Made by a program: the position numbers and the translations under genes. A stretch of 64,000 nt of DNA from Aphelenchoides besseyi (lineage: Eukaryota; Nematoda; Chromadorea; Rhabditida; Aphelenchoididae): NCBI GenBank assembly GCA_024699855.1, contig JAMPIQ010000001.1:15066001-15130000 (forward strand), written 5' to 3'. Positions 10,974 through 22,860 of the stretch are shown piece by piece (within the stretch, counting starts at the first letter, position 1; each line of letters starts with the position of its first letter). The notes beneath the pieces are model-generated. The model ran no database searches. It saw nothing but the letters and a program-made list of their open reading frames with translations, and was not told the origin of the DNA.

Positions 10974-12449
10974 ATGACGTCTCTATGGCTTGTAGTCACT
11001 TGTTTCGTATTCTCTACTGGAGTGTTTAATGCAGAGGCCAAATACCAACTAGTTGGGACTCAACGTCAACGATCAGCTGCTGAGCTTCGGGCAATTCAAA
11101 AGGACGTTCGAATTGATGATCCCGGTTGGTTTGTGTGGTCATTGAACGAACGGATATCTTGTTTAAGACGACCCTCTTTTGTTCCAAATTGCTGTTGGAA
11201 CACCAATTAGTTGTAGTAGTTTTCATGAAGAAGCCCGTCCAAAACGTGAGCTTGCGCAGAAAGAGCGGAAACTAGTGACGTTTTCAGCTCAAACATTCAA
11301 AGTGGCCATCGACCTGTCCACCGATTATATGTGGTTGTTGAACAAGAACTACACCGGTCGTCAGACCAATCAATCATTCTATGATCCTTCGTAAGTGAAC
11401 TTGAACAAACAACACAAAGGTTTTAGGATATCATCGACTTCGAGGTCTATGGGATACTATTTGTGGGATGCCGGCGATAACTTCGGGACTTATGGACACG
11501 TTTATTCGGATCTGTATCAGTAAGTGTTCAGCATTTCTGTGCCCATTTGCATTGTTGTTTCAGTTTCTTTCAATTGATAAGTGAGTGAGAAGAGCTGATG
11601 CAGATGTTAGAGATTACTTCAGGATCCCGAAAATGACCAATCAATCGTTCAGTGTTGTCGAGAAGATCTATCAGGGCAAAGATGAAGTGAGTGTTAATGT
11701 TCCAGACGGTGTTGTTGGATTTGCATGGAACGCATCTCGAAAACCGTCCGATCCAACGCCTCCAATTTTGACGTTCTTCGAATCGCTTCCCTCAACGACT
11801 CCGAAGACTGTTTTGATTTCGTTGAAGCGGTTTGTTTGCTTCCTATGACCTCAATGATCTGTTTTTAGAGATGCTTCAAGCTTGCCATCGAGCTACACGT
11901 CAGTGATTACGTTCGGAGAAGACGACGAAAACCATTGCAACACCTTCTACGAGACTGCTCCATTGGACTTTGGTTCATCGGTCTTTCCGGAGCGTGCTTC
12001 ATTCACCATCGATTTGTTCAAAATCAAAGATTATTCCGACACGCGAAGTTATCTTGCGACCCTCGATATCAGCCAGTACGCTGTCATTATGCCTTCTGAT
12101 GCCTATTCGAACGTCTACGATATGCTCCAACCGACCTACGATTACGAGCTGAGCATTTGGGTTGTCGATTGTGCAAAGAGCCAGAGCTCTGACTACCAAC
12201 TGAAATTCGAAATCAAAAAGGCCGAGATCTCGGTCTACGCCAGAAACTACATCTACGATGTGAGTGCAGGTCTGAACTGTTAGTTGCAAATGCGTTTAGA
12301 TCGGCTATGGCGACGGCCAATGTGCCGCTGCTTTCGATTTGTCGGACAGCAACACGTGGTCGTTCGGGAACCCGTTCTTCTTGACCAACTGCGTGAAATT
12401 TGACGTTGAAAAGCAAGAAGTCGGTTTCTCAGTCAACAAATTTCGTTGA
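10974..12449 (+). CDS. Secreted pepsin-like (A1) protein with degenerate active site
   Basis: This is a multi-exon homologue of nematode aspartyl proteases. It has a signal peptide (MTSLWLVVTCFVFSTGVFNA), then the A1 start DDPLLFQIAVGTP, the first active-site strand FKVAIDLSTDYMWLL, a middle part with DGVVGFAWN, the second active-site strand LATLDISQYAVIMPSDAY, a disulphide-like pair (C at ENHC and VDC), IGYGDGQC and the typical end FGNPFFLTNCVKFD..VGFSVNKF. In active enzymes both strands carry D-T/S-G; here they read D-L-S and D-I-S. The aspartates survive but the glycines needed for the catalytic loops are gone, so it is probably not a working protease. The frame is open throughout with proper splice sites, so it looks like a maintained gene. 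It may act as a binding protein or decoy; that is inference. Confidence 0.8.
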
Positions 12450-12858
12450 GTATCTGCTTCCATTAACGCTGTTAATGATCATTCTATTAAACTTGAAAGT
12501 GGAATACATTCACACAACTCATCGAATGCCAAACAAATTGCCCTCCGTATCTTACTTTTAGCTCGCTCACCCTAAAAACAGCAACATTAGCTTCTGATTT
12601 GTACGTGGATTTAACCGAATGAAGAGAACAGTCAAGAAGTGAGCTTCCAATCTCGTAATCAATAGATGTGTCATTAGTCAGATCGTTTACAGTATTTTGT
12701 TAGGTTGTTCATTACTCGAAACACAATGGCGATCAATTCATGTTAGAAGAATCAGACAGACTCCAGAGTGGAAGCAGAGAACAAGTCGGTTGAAAGCTCG
12801 AGTTTCGATTATTTGCATTCAAGTTGTGAAAGTTTCTGATCAGTCGGATTCGATCAAA
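12450..12858. other. Intergenic; no gene seen
   Basis: About 400 bp between the pepsin-like gene and the transthyretin-like gene. One open frame begins at 12697 but simply runs into the start of the TTL gene and has no separate support. AT-rich stretches near 12480-12500 include ATTAAA-type signals suited to 3' end formation of the upstream gene. Confidence 0.45.
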
Positions 12859-13381
12859 ATGTTGCTCTTGATTTCTTTGCTTTTCGTCCTTTTGATGCTA
12901 ACGAGTATCAGTGGCAGCGATGATTATGCCGCTTTTAGTGTTGAAACCCGGTTGTTGTGTCACGGAGAAGCGTACAGTGAAGCGATGAGTTTCCGGCTGA
13001 TCTCATAAGCTTTTGATGTTTAGTCGGTGGCATTCTACAAACGTGATTTGCCCGTTAGCGATCTCTGTTTTGTGACCATAAGCAACGAAGCGGGCAAAGT
13101 TGCCGCTCACGGTTGTGAGTACGACGATCACTCCTGGTTGTTCAGTAACACTCTCTTCTTCTCTGTGTAAGTCCCATCAACTCTCCATTCAATCTACGAA
13201 CTTTAGCCGTCACAATTGCAATCAAGTCCAGGAAACGTTTTGTACGGAAGTGAAATTACCGGATAGGATTTGGGTGATGTATCATCAAATTCCTGATCGT
13301 GTCACAGTCATTGACAACATTGAATTGTCTGGAAAGAACCAACAGTCGTGTCCGACTCGAGTTCAAATGGACTTTCAATAA
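12859..13381 (+). CDS. Transthyretin-like (TTL/TTR) family secreted protein
   Basis: A nematode-type transthyretin-like protein, a secreted beta-sandwich family found in large numbers in nematodes. It has a signal peptide (MLLLISLLFVLLMLTSISG), then the first strand VETRLLCHGE, VAFYKRDLPVSD, SNEAGKVAAHG, the characteristic HNCNQ (family HDC), VKLPDRIW (family IPD) and IDNIELSGK (family GxLxLxGK). Four or more Cys residues are at family-like positions. The two main introns lie near 13010 and 13167-13206. The exact first splice donor is uncertain because none of the nearby GT sites gives the right phase cleanly. The stop is at 13379. Ligand and role are unknown. Confidence 0.75.
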
Positions 13382-13620
13382 ATGTTTGGCGGTGGAAAGT
13401 GCAGGAGATCGTTGCTGTCCGACTATCAGATCTGTTGGTTTGCATGCGCCTATCGTTATGGCGACTGCGACGAGGACGGAGAGTGGTAAATGATGTGTCT
13501 ACAGCGCAACAAACAGCGTATGCCCAGTGAGATGTTGGCCATCCAAGTGAAAAGTCTTCTCGATTCCATCAGCTGAATGAAAAGAGCAATCAACCTCCGA
13601 CTCGCTTCCCAAAAGTTTCT

Positions 13621-13692
13621 AGCCACTACTGGGATTCGAACCCAGGATTTTCGGATTCGGAAACCGACGTCTTTCCACTAGACTATAGCGGC
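13621..13692 (-). tRNA. tRNA-Arg (anticodon CCG)
   Basis: This folds as a 72-nt cloverleaf on the minus strand. The acceptor stem GCCGCTA pairs with TAGTGGC (one G-T pair); the D arm is GTCT/AGAC; the anticodon stem TCGGT/TCCGA has a T-T mismatch at its inner end; the loop TTCCGAA gives anticodon CCG; the T arm CTGGG/CCCAG closes loop TTCGAAT. The discriminator is T. A and B boxes are intact, so transcription is expected. The mismatch beside the loop leaves a small chance of a decayed copy. Confidence 0.85.
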
Positions 13693-13850
13693 TTGCTGAA
13701 GACGGCTGTGGTTGAGAAGTGACTAAAAGAGCAAACCAGATTCTATGTAAATTCCGATGACGTCATTTCTCTCACGCAAATCAGTTCAACTGCATTTTCT
13801 GGAGCTCCAATTATGTTAATTAGCTTCTAATTACATCCCAGTGAAGATAG

Positions 13851-14392
13851 ATGACTGCCAGAAACACGCTAGAAGCGACAGTTGGAATTGAGATCTGTGG
13901 GCTGAGAAGTTGGTCGGAGATTGAAAGTGTGTTTGTGCGTCTGTCAACTGGAACTCAAACGAACAAAAATGGCGACTGCGAAACCATCAAAAGATGCCGA
14001 TTTTCGTTCGAACAGCGCCCTCTGAGACCATTCAATTTGCTACAAGTTTATTGCGGAAGACTTGTTAGCTGACATTCTTTTCCGTAGATCGATGTTCAAG
14101 ATGTGTCTGTGCGGTGAACGAGACAACTCGAATCGTCCAGCAAAGTCACTTTGTTTACGCAGTCGCCGTTTCTGGAAATCGGCTCACATGCACCATGACG
14201 TGGCAACGGGACAACTCGATCGGATGTTTTCAAGACGACAAACCACGCCAAATTGTTCAAACCCTCTGGACGTCTGAAATTGCTAACAACGTGAAGAACA
14301 GATTAGTTGCAGCTACCCGATCGGCAGTCGGAGTGAACGGAACCGGAAACCACGTTCACCATTTGGAGTTCCATTCAACTCGTGGATCGTAA
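13851..14392 (+). CDS. Possible small gene of unknown function (low support)
   Basis: An open frame from 13851 carries several Cys residues (NGDCETIKRCRF). A second, after a plausible TTTTCCGTAG acceptor at about 14088, reads through CSRCVCAVNETTRIV and TCTMTWQRDNSIGCF to a stop at 14390. The Cys and Trp content of the second exon looks like protein. No family is recognised, no donor was fixed, and the last 80 bases overlap, antisense, the well-supported final exon of the next gene. It could be a false gene. Confidence 0.3.
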
Positions 14393-15457
14393 GAGTTTCC
14401 GTAGAATCGATAGAAGTGATTATCTTCGGGTATTGAGGCAAACTGAGCGCTTTGCAGTTGACCGTTTGGACTAAACGAGAAACCAAGTTGACGATTAGAA
14501 CTTGGTCCTCTGCGTTATGGTCTGAGATCACGACATAGAAGTGATCTCGTTGCAAATAGGTAGCGATTAGTTGAGACTGGAAACAGTTAACAGAATAGTC
14601 TTCTTGAACTCACTACTTTGCGTTGAAGCTCAAAATTGGAACCAATTTGACGTTTACGTTTGCTCTCAAATTCGTAAACTTTGATAGAGTTCCTTGAACC
14701 GAAAGACTTTCTATCACGTTCCAAGAAGACCAACTGGTTGTCGTTGAATCGCAAGTAAACGTGGAATATTTCGCGGTTCTTTCGATCCAATTGAAAGCGA
14801 AAGGAAGTGAAATGAACGGTTTTTGTGTCGTGATGATACTCGCCGAGTTTGTGAACTCGATGGTAAGTGGACAGAACGATGAAATGTAGTGGGTTGTTGT
14901 GGAGTGGAAGAAGTTGTTTCCAACAGACTTCGTGGTCATTTTGGTCGTGAACTGAAACTGCTGACTTTACTTCGTAGGTTTGCAGCTCAAAGTTCATTTC
15001 AAGTTCCTGAAAGATCCCAGTTCGTGGGTTTGTGTCGAAGGAACCTATGAGTAGAAGAGAGCACAGGTCAGATCTCTGACCCAATTGAACACAATCAACC
15101 ACCGATTTCACTAGTTCAGAACCATTCTCTGACCATTTCAACGTCCTGAAATCAACGGGTATTGTCGTTAACATCCGTGCGTTACATTTCCATTCTATAG
15201 AACGTGTCCGGCAACTCGATGAGCTTCGAATTCTTCGCATCTGTGACAAATCGAAAAACCAAACGTCCGATTGTGAACCATCGTTTGCCAACAAATTCTC
15301 GTTTACCCGCCACATTTGAAGCGTAGTGAACGGGAGTGAAATTGTGCTGTTGATGGAGTTCCATCTCAGCTGAAAGGAAAACACGCGGAGTGCTCAGTTG
15401 GTTTCCACTCGATAAGCCGGGAACTAGAAACAAAGGACAACGCGCAATTGAGATCAA
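14313..15457 (-). CDS. Protein of unknown function, possibly beta-propeller-like
   Basis: I cannot name this gene. Three exons keep frame: a first with FVGKRWFTIGRLVFRFV, spliced at 15202/15146 into a long exon (TLKWSENGSELVKSVVDC, CSLLLIGSFDTNPRTG, FIVLSTYHRVHKLGEYH, FRFNDNQLVFLERD-like blocks), then a last exon with LIATYLQRDHFYVVISDHNA and DSTETLTIHELNGTP. Repeated short strands of the type hydrophobic-L-hydrophobic followed by D/N/G turns suggest a beta-propeller. The gene at 42615-43881 has the same style and a loosely similar start. A strong TTTCCTTTCAG acceptor at about 15370 means the true start may be ATG 15366 (MELHQQHN) with a non-coding first exon. Confidence 0.6.
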
Positions 15458-15492
15458 AGTTTATTTCCTGGTCTCATATCTCGCGTGGACAA

Positions 15493-18400
15493 TCAAGTTT
15501 TCTTGATCACCTTTGTTGTTGCCCAAATTCCAAAGTCATGGAGACGTTTCAATGCCGGTCCGTAAATTTCCTTGTCAATTGGACGCAACAATCCCTTTTG
15601 TTTGATTTGACCTAAAAAATCGGTCTTCCTTTTGTACTGATAAACATATACCGTCGAGTAACATGTGTGCAAGAATAGCAGTCGTATAGCCAACAGTTCG
15701 TGCCATTGCCGAGTATCCGTAAGAGTCACCGTAAGCCACCAAACTGATTCTGTTGAGCATCTAAAAGTGAGATTACAAGGAGTTGGATTTCAGCGAACAA
15801 CCGTTGAACCGGCCGGCAATTGTGCTTCAATATCATGATTAAGAACAACGAGATCACGTTCTCCGGGCGCGTAGGCCAATGCTTTAGCCAAATGAGGAAC
15901 TAGAGTGTCGAGTGGAGTTAAACGACGATCAGGAATACAATCCGAAAACAAGCCCAACTCATCCAATGCACGTAAACCTTTCGAGTTAGTTTCCAAACGT
16001 GCACCAATCAAACGTCGCAATTCGCCGGTTGGAATGTCCGTGTCATGAGCATGTAATCTCGCCATCAGTTGTTTCCATGTGAGATCGGGACCATTCATTG
16101 GGCTCAGAAAATCGCGTTTCTCCGACGATAACAAACCCGCTGACTTGAGTCCTTTGATTGCTTCAACAAATCCCTAAAATGATCAGTATCAATAATAGAA
16201 GATCAATCATAGACAAACTTTGTAGCGAAGTGTTCCACGAATCAATGTCTGACACTCTTTTTCAATTCCGTAGATTTCGGCGTATTTCGTTGAATCTCGG
16301 TTCGCGTAGCCAATGAGATTGAATCCGGGCATAAAATCGATTGGATGTAGATCGTCTAGAACGGCACCATCACCTGCCACTTCGATCACTTCTCCGTTTT
16401 GCAAATAGCGAGCAGGATTCATCAATGCTAAGAGCATTCCTTTCGGAGACCAACTGAACTTGTAGCGAAGCGCATTCGAAGAAACTTCGGGAGCCGGAAG
16501 TCCGCCGCAGAAACTTACGAACGACGAGATTTTACCGCCCATTTCATGCACTCGATCAATACATTCCATGGCCAGCATGTGATCAATGCCCGGATCAAGT
16601 CCCGCTTCATTCATGATCGTAATCTTGGCCGCTTGTGCTTCTTCGTTCAACGCTTGAAGTTCGGGCGAAATGTAGCTACTCGTGACCATATTGGTTCGAT
16701 GTTTAATGCACAATTTGGCAATGGATGGATGAAACGTAAATGGAAGAAGTGAAATGACCAGATCGTGTTTTTGCACTAAATCGTCGATAACGTCCGGTTC
16801 TTTTAGTACATCCAATACAAGTGAGTTGATGTTGTCGCCGATTTGCCTCAGACGTTTACCATCTTGCGGCGAGTCGGTAGCCACCGTCAAGTGAATATTA
16901 CTGTGCTGTGAATAGTAGTAAGCAAGTGGATCAGAAACCATTCCAGCACCCAAAAGCAGAATCCGATGGGCGCCATCAGCCATCACTTTCGCTTTTTGAG
17001 CCAATTGATTCCTGAAAAGCAAATGATGAGACGTGTGAACGATTCGATAATAAATGATCGTTGCTAATAAAAATCGGATTCCATTAAAATGCAAGCAATT
17101 TAGTTGAGCAGTCGAATGATTAGGACTTACTTCTGGTCTTGACGAAGATCTTCGATATAACGGAAGTTTGGAGTCAGTTTGCCATCCGACGTGATGATCG
17201 CGTTCTTGACTTCCGGTCGACATTGCAAATTATCGAACGGTTGATCGGTTGAGCAATTTAACTGAAGAGTTCTGTCAACTCTGATCTCATTCTATGTCTC
17301 ACCATATCGTTAATGTACGGAAAGAGAAGATTACCGAACTGTTCCGTTGCTTCCAAAGGCAACTGAGCGGGCATATTATCGATACTGCAAACCAAACAAC
17401 CGGACGGCGTATGGAACGATTCGTACGACATGTTGAAGTCGGCGTCGTACATAACAAATGGCTTATCGATAGTGGTACATTCGGTCATGAATTCGATAGA
17501 ACCATTTGGGTCGGCAGAAATGTCACAAATTGCAATCAATCGATGCGGTAAACTTGGGCAACCGGGCAAATCAAGATGAGGACGAGCCGTGGGTGTAAGC
17601 AAGTGTTTTGCATCCGGAATCTAAACGGCTATTAAGACCTTGTCATTCACACTTGTTTACCGTAATTAGCCGCGGCGTATTCACACCCCAGTAAACACCG
17701 TTGATAATCACGGAAGCATATGGAGCGATCTAAACGAGATGATCTTCAACTCACAAGTTCTATTACCTCTGATGCGAACTTTGAAACGTAGCGTTCGGGA
17801 TGTTTATCGAATTCTTTCTTGTCGAATTTACCACCTTTTTTGCGAATCAAATGATCAGAACGAGAAACCACACAACCGTAAACTTTGTTCATATCTAAAG
17901 ATTCAAGATTTAAATGTCATTAGTTTGTTGAGACTTAATTCCTTTCTTTGCGACCATTGGTAAAGTAGAAGGATCAACGAATTCGTGAGGTAAATGTTGG
18001 AAGACTTCTTGTGCACCCTGCGAAACGTTTCCAGTTCCCGTGAAAACGAAGATCAATGGACCCAATGAATGCGGAAGTCGATCCAACGCAATCTCGTAAC
18101 CACAATCACGAACCGCATTGATTGCCATATGAGAGTCGGAGTAGTTGTGAGCCAATGCAACGTGCAGAAACGGAGTGTGATGTCCGAGTGCCAATAAACG
18201 AAGACCCAATCCGTGCAGAATGTCGATGAAACCTGCAAATCCCGCCCACTTTCCGAACATCACCAAACGACTGCCGTCTTGAGCGCAAATCTTTTCGAAG
18301 TCAATGAGACGAATTTTCTAAGAACTCTACGATAATTTAGCAGCAGTTATGATACCCGATGCAAAATAGTGTCCAACATTTCCATGTTATCAGGTTGAGC

Positions 18401-18777
18401 TTTGATTGTATGTGAGAAGAAAGCGTAGGTCGTGTTCGGCAAAAGCTGCTCAACCGGCACTTGTTTCACCGAAAGAATCAGTTGGGCGGGCGAAAGATCT
18501 TCTTGAGGCACAGCTCCGGCTGCAATGTAGTCCTGAAAAGAAAAATGACAAAAATATGGAAATCAGACGTCACTTGAATCGGAAAAGCCCGACGATTCGA
18601 TGGTTGAATGAGGACTTTGACTCCTTTTTTCGTGAGTTTTTTCACATGTTGAGGAGCAATTGGTGCTCGACGTTCCCACGGATTGATCGTTTCGCGCCGG
18701 ATTCCCAAGCACGGCGATGCCGTTGATTGTGAGCCACGACGTAGCACAAGGACACGAAACAAAGTTCGACGAAGCAT
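15493..18777 (-). CDS. AASS: Alpha-aminoadipic semialdehyde synthase (LKR/SDH), mitochondrial
   Basis: A bifunctional enzyme of lysine breakdown: lysine-ketoglutarate reductase makes saccharopine, and saccharopine dehydrogenase splits it to glutamate and aminoadipic semialdehyde. The start [17 protein letters not shown] is Arg-rich like a mitochondrial targeting peptide. The LKR half follows ([53 protein letters not shown]). The SDH half has its NAD-binding loop ([17 protein letters not shown]), [56 protein letters not shown] and VAGDGAVL, ending with [18 protein letters not shown] and [16 protein letters not shown]. All expected parts are present, across roughly nine short introns. It is divergent from the small gene at 18991, 213 bp away. 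Confidence 0.95.
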
Positions 18778-18990
18778 TCAATTGAACTCGTATTCGAAAA
18801 TGATTTCTATTCGGAAGCATTGAACCTAGAAACATTTTGATGCAGATTTTCTATCATTGCCGACGACTAGGATCAAACGATTGTAGGCCTTGAATCCTCG
18901 TCTGTAAAAGTACACTTCAACAAAAGTTTGCATAAACTCGGAACAACCCCAAAGAGTTTGGTTTACCTTCATTCTTTTTAATTGTTCGAA

Positions 18991-19379
18991 ATGTCTTTTG
19001 TTGTGGAGGACAAAATCAAACGTGTTCTCCGTTTTCGGATACGTATCGTCACAAGAAAGAAAAAGAACGATGTTGTTCGTGAGTTACTATCATCGCCAGC
19101 CAACGGCTTCGTTCAATCGTCATCCTCGACGGCTCCTAAACCACAAGTTGTGAGCGGAACTCCACGTTCATCGTTTAGCGATTGGAATGCAAGAAACGGA
19201 AGACCGAGCACGCACGGCAAGTTCTTTTCGTGAATGTGCCCTCATTTCCTTGTTCAGATGCCCAACTAAACAACGAGCAGTTGATTAACAAGGCCGAGCA
19301 ACTTTTGAAGATGATTCGATCCAAATACAAAAAAGAAGTCGAAAGTCTGTTAGAAAAAGTTGGCCAATTTTTATGCTGA
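18991..19379 (+). CDS. Small coiled-coil protein of unknown function
   Basis: A two-exon gene of about 115 codons with start ATG at 18991 (MSFVVEDKIKRVLRF). The first part is basic, followed by a Ser/Pro-rich stretch (SSSSTAPKPQVVSGTPRSS); the second exon is a predicted coiled coil (INKAEQLLKMIRSKYKKEVE, LLEKVGQFL). The frame is kept only if the intron 19217-19257 starts with GC rather than GT: the donor reads G/GCAAGT, the usual form of a GC-AG intron. With the GT four bases later the product would stop early. No family recognised; its size and shape resemble small subunits of coiled-coil complexes, but that is a guess. Confidence 0.55.
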
Positions 19380-19602
19380 GGGTTTAGGAATGAATGATGT
19401 GAAGTTGAGCAAAAGGTGTTCTTGCAACTGCACGGTCTGTGGTCGGTAAGATTTGAATGATAGGCAACCAAACCGATCAGTCTTTCAGCGGTTCTTTGTC
19501 GGCCGTGAGTGTGAATTCTTCGCCCACATCTTTGAACTCAGATTCGCGTGTGTGAGTTTCTGTTAGAGTTTGTGTAACACATTCTAAGTCAATCACTCGA
19601 GC

Positions 19603-21097
19603 AATGTTCTTTTATTTCCACTATTTCAAGTTCAACGGACGATTTGGCTGGTAAGTCTGATCAGTGAGTTACGAAAAACAACTTTTGACGAAACAGTTCG
19701 CGATTCATTGGGACGTAAATTAAATTCGAGTTATGTTAATGATAGTTTACCCAGTTGGAATATTCGTGGAAAAGATCGAATTCAATACGTCGAGTCTACC
19801 GGTTCACCCCAAGGCGAAATTGAAGACGTTTTCGGCAGTCCACTTTCTGTTTAGTCGATTTGACCGTCGCATGGGCGTCGTATGATCACTTCATTCCTAT
19901 ACAAGAAACCTTGATTTGTGTACTTGAAATTTAGGAATAAACAAGAAAACGTGGCAATCGTCGTAGTATCGATGAAAAGTTGGAGTGAGGTCTTGATTCA
20001 ATTTGTCAGAAATCATTTCTTTGCAATGGAACGTTTATGCTCTCAACCTGATAAACTATCTAGAATTGCCTTCTGAGAAGTTTGTTGGTACTTGAGATAT
20101 CTGAGCTCTTCGTATTCAACTCGAAAATAGCCATAATACAGGATCTTAAGTGTTAATTAGCGTAACTATTGATTATAAATGCCATGCGTAGAAAGAGATT
20201 ACGTGGCTGATTGTTTGCTTTGCAATACTTCATCAGTGACATTTAAAGTTCTCGCAATGTAATTAGAGCACGACTGATCGATCAATTTGATCAGCAGCTT
20301 TCCGCTGTTTGATTATATCGGTGAGCTCATTTTTCTGTACAATTCAATGGTTTTCGTTAGGTACGTGAAGCCAAGTTTCCGACGCTCAGGAGGTTTGATT
20401 ACATTCGGTTCGACTGACATTAAAAACTATGGCGCGAAATTGGTTTACGCTCCAACACACGATCAGATCATGTAGCATATTGCTAATCAATCGTAGGTTC
20501 AAACGAATTCTATTCTATTGCTTTGTAGACTTTCTGTTGGAGATTACGTAAATAAGACACAACTCTACGCAATTTGCGATATAACCTCATCGTTTCTTTT
20601 TACTCCACCGGATCATTTCGCAACCATCGTAACGGAAGCTAATGCTAAGTACGACTACAACGAAGGTATCTACACGGTTCCTGTGATTCTGTGAGCAAAA
20701 TTCCCGATGTGTTTTTCGCCGTCAATGGACAAGATTTGCGAGTTCCCGCTACGGAAGACATAATCGATGTGCATTATTATTGCTTTTGTGTTGAATTTTA
20801 TTGGCATTTAGATTAAACTAAGTGGAAGAGATTATGCGGTGACAGCTGGAGTTTTCGAGTTTGTGTAAGTTCTTATTTTCAAGGAATAAAGCTAATAACC
20901 TGATAAGTACGTTTGATGATGTTGTTTTCGGAGCTCTATTCCTCCAAAGTCATTGCCAAGTTTGTTACATAGCCACGTAACACATTTATAATGTTTTCCT
21001 TCAGGTTTACGATTTCGGTGGCTTCAAAATGGGTTTTGCGAAAGCTCATCATAAAGAAGTTCGATTGGTTTGCGTACCATATAATTTAGGTTCATAA
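19603..21097 (+). pseudogene. Pepsin-like (A1) gene with degenerate active site and a frameshift
   Basis: The 3' two thirds clearly follow the aspartyl protease fold: GGLITFGSTDIKNYGAKLVY (family GGxITFGxxD), LSVGDYVNKTQLYAICDITS (place of the second D-T-G, here D-I-T), FATIVTEANAKYDYN, then SCDSVSKIPDVFFAVNGQDL, IKLSGRDYAVTAG, VFGALFLQSHCQVYDFGGF and KMGFAKAHH, with a stop at 21095. Between YDYNEGIYT and SCDSVSK the frame moves by one base at about 20671-20681, and no GT-AG intron there restores it. The 5' part (19603-19860) is poorly conserved, with no secure signal peptide or first active-site strand. It is either a decaying relative of the gene at 10974 or an intact pseudoprotease with a base missing from the assembly. 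Confidence 0.6.
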
Positions 21098-21371
21098 CAT
21101 TTGATAATAAAAAGGCCCTAACATTAGTTCTTGTACCATTAGGTTGTTTGAACAATAAGCAAAAAGAATTGTAGTTGACTTTTGAAAGACAGATCGATTT
21201 TAGGTCGCTATTATTTATCATCGATACCCTTCAATTGCCGTACGTTCACAAATTTATTTCTCAAATAGTTTAAGTTCAGTAAAGATTGAAACTGCGTAGT
21301 TGAAATATGACCCTAAAGATAGAATGTCCCGATTATATTCTTTAGTTATTTGTTGAATTAGAAACAGAAGT

Positions 21372-22548
21372 TTAGTCTTCGTCGGCGACCAATTTGCTGG
21401 CAACAACACTTTGATTGTAAAGATCCTGGCAAGCAGTAGCATCGTGAACCAACGGATGAGCAAGAGCTTCGTGACAGTCACTAAAATACGCGTTTAAAAA
21501 TGAAGTCAAGTAGACACACCTGAAGTAGAGTCCACTGACACCGTTGACTTTTTTGCTTAACGCCAAATACAACGGAGTTTGAGCGCCATCTTGTTCGGTT
21601 TTCATGAAGAACCAAACGAACGGATAGAAAGCGGTTTTGACGATACGCTGATAGACGTACCAACGAACAAGTTCAGTGTTCACACAACCGGGATGACAAG
21701 AATTGATGGTGACCTTTGTAGCATGATTCAATTTTCGCAATCGTTTGGTCATCTCGACGGCATGCAAGACCTGAGCCAATTTCGAACGAGCGTATGCCTG
21801 ATACATCGAATAGTTCTTCTTCGAGTTCATCTTTTCGATACTTGCGCCATCGGCATTCAAATGCAATTTGCTGCTCACATTGACGATTCGACCACCAAGC
21901 GGCGCTGCTTCGAGTTTCGGAAGTAACAGTTCGGTTAAAAGAAAATGACCTACAAATGAATATCAAACGAACATCCGACTAGCATTCATACCCAAATGAT
22001 TGGACTGCAAAGTAACTTCATTTCCATCTTCGGTCAAACCAAACTTTGTCAAGAACATAACTCCCGCATTGTTGATCAATCCGTCAACGTGATTTTCTTC
22101 TAAAACGAACGACGTTTAGATTACACAAAGAAAACGAACCTTTTTCGAATTCACGTACAAATTTGCGAATCGATGCAAAACTATTCAAATCGCATTGACG
22201 AACAAGCATACGAGTTGAATCACAACCATACTAAAATACACGTCTCTAAACCATTTCTTCTAATTTGGAACTCACTTTCATAGCCAAGAAACGTTTGGCT
22301 TCAATTCCGCGTTCTTCAGAACGACAAAGCATGTAGACCTTTCCTTTGCGTTCATTCAGTTCGCGGACAATCTGCCGACCGATTCCAGAGTTGGCTCCCG
22401 TAACCAAATAGACACGATCACGAGCACTCACTTTCTCGTTGAATTGACCACCTTTTATGTAACGACGAATGAAAAACATGACTGTGGTGAAGATCAACAG
22501 CGTTCCACCATAAGTCAAAAGCTCCCAATGTTCCTCGGGTTGCTCCAT
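21372..22548 (-). CDS. Short-chain dehydrogenase/reductase, retinol dehydrogenase-like
   Basis: A membrane-anchored SDR resembling RDH11-14 and the nematode DHS group, which oxidise or reduce retinoids, steroids or other lipids with NADP(H). It begins MEQPEEHWELLTYGGTL with one N-terminal membrane helix (TLLIFTTVMFFIRRY), then the cofactor loop TGANSGIG, LCRSEERGIEAKRFL, LINNAGVM, the catalytic Ser region IVNVSS and the YxxxK pair in YARSKLAQVL, followed by SCHPGCVNTELVRW. The arginine after the second strand (CRS) favours NADP. Catalytic residues are complete. Exons are separated by short introns (for example at about 21480-21520 and 21950-21990). The substrate cannot be told from sequence. 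Confidence 0.88.
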
Positions 22549-22860
22549 TTTTGTTGACGATAACTAAATTTCGATTAGGCCAACTAGTGGAGCTTAGTAG
22601 AAGTAGTCAAGTGGACGAATTGACCGGATTTAGAACACGTGGTTGTAATCATGTAAACTTTTATAGTCGATTGAAAGTTTAAGAACACAATTACCAGACT
22701 CGAGAATTGTGACAAGTTGCAAGAAATGCGGCAGACGAAGAAACCGAAATAACTGAATGTTTGTAAGAACACAATCTGATGTGTGAACGAAAGAATCGTG
22801 TAATGTACAGAACAACTTGTTAATTACTGCGGAGATCGATTTGAGTGGCAAGTGGCTTCG

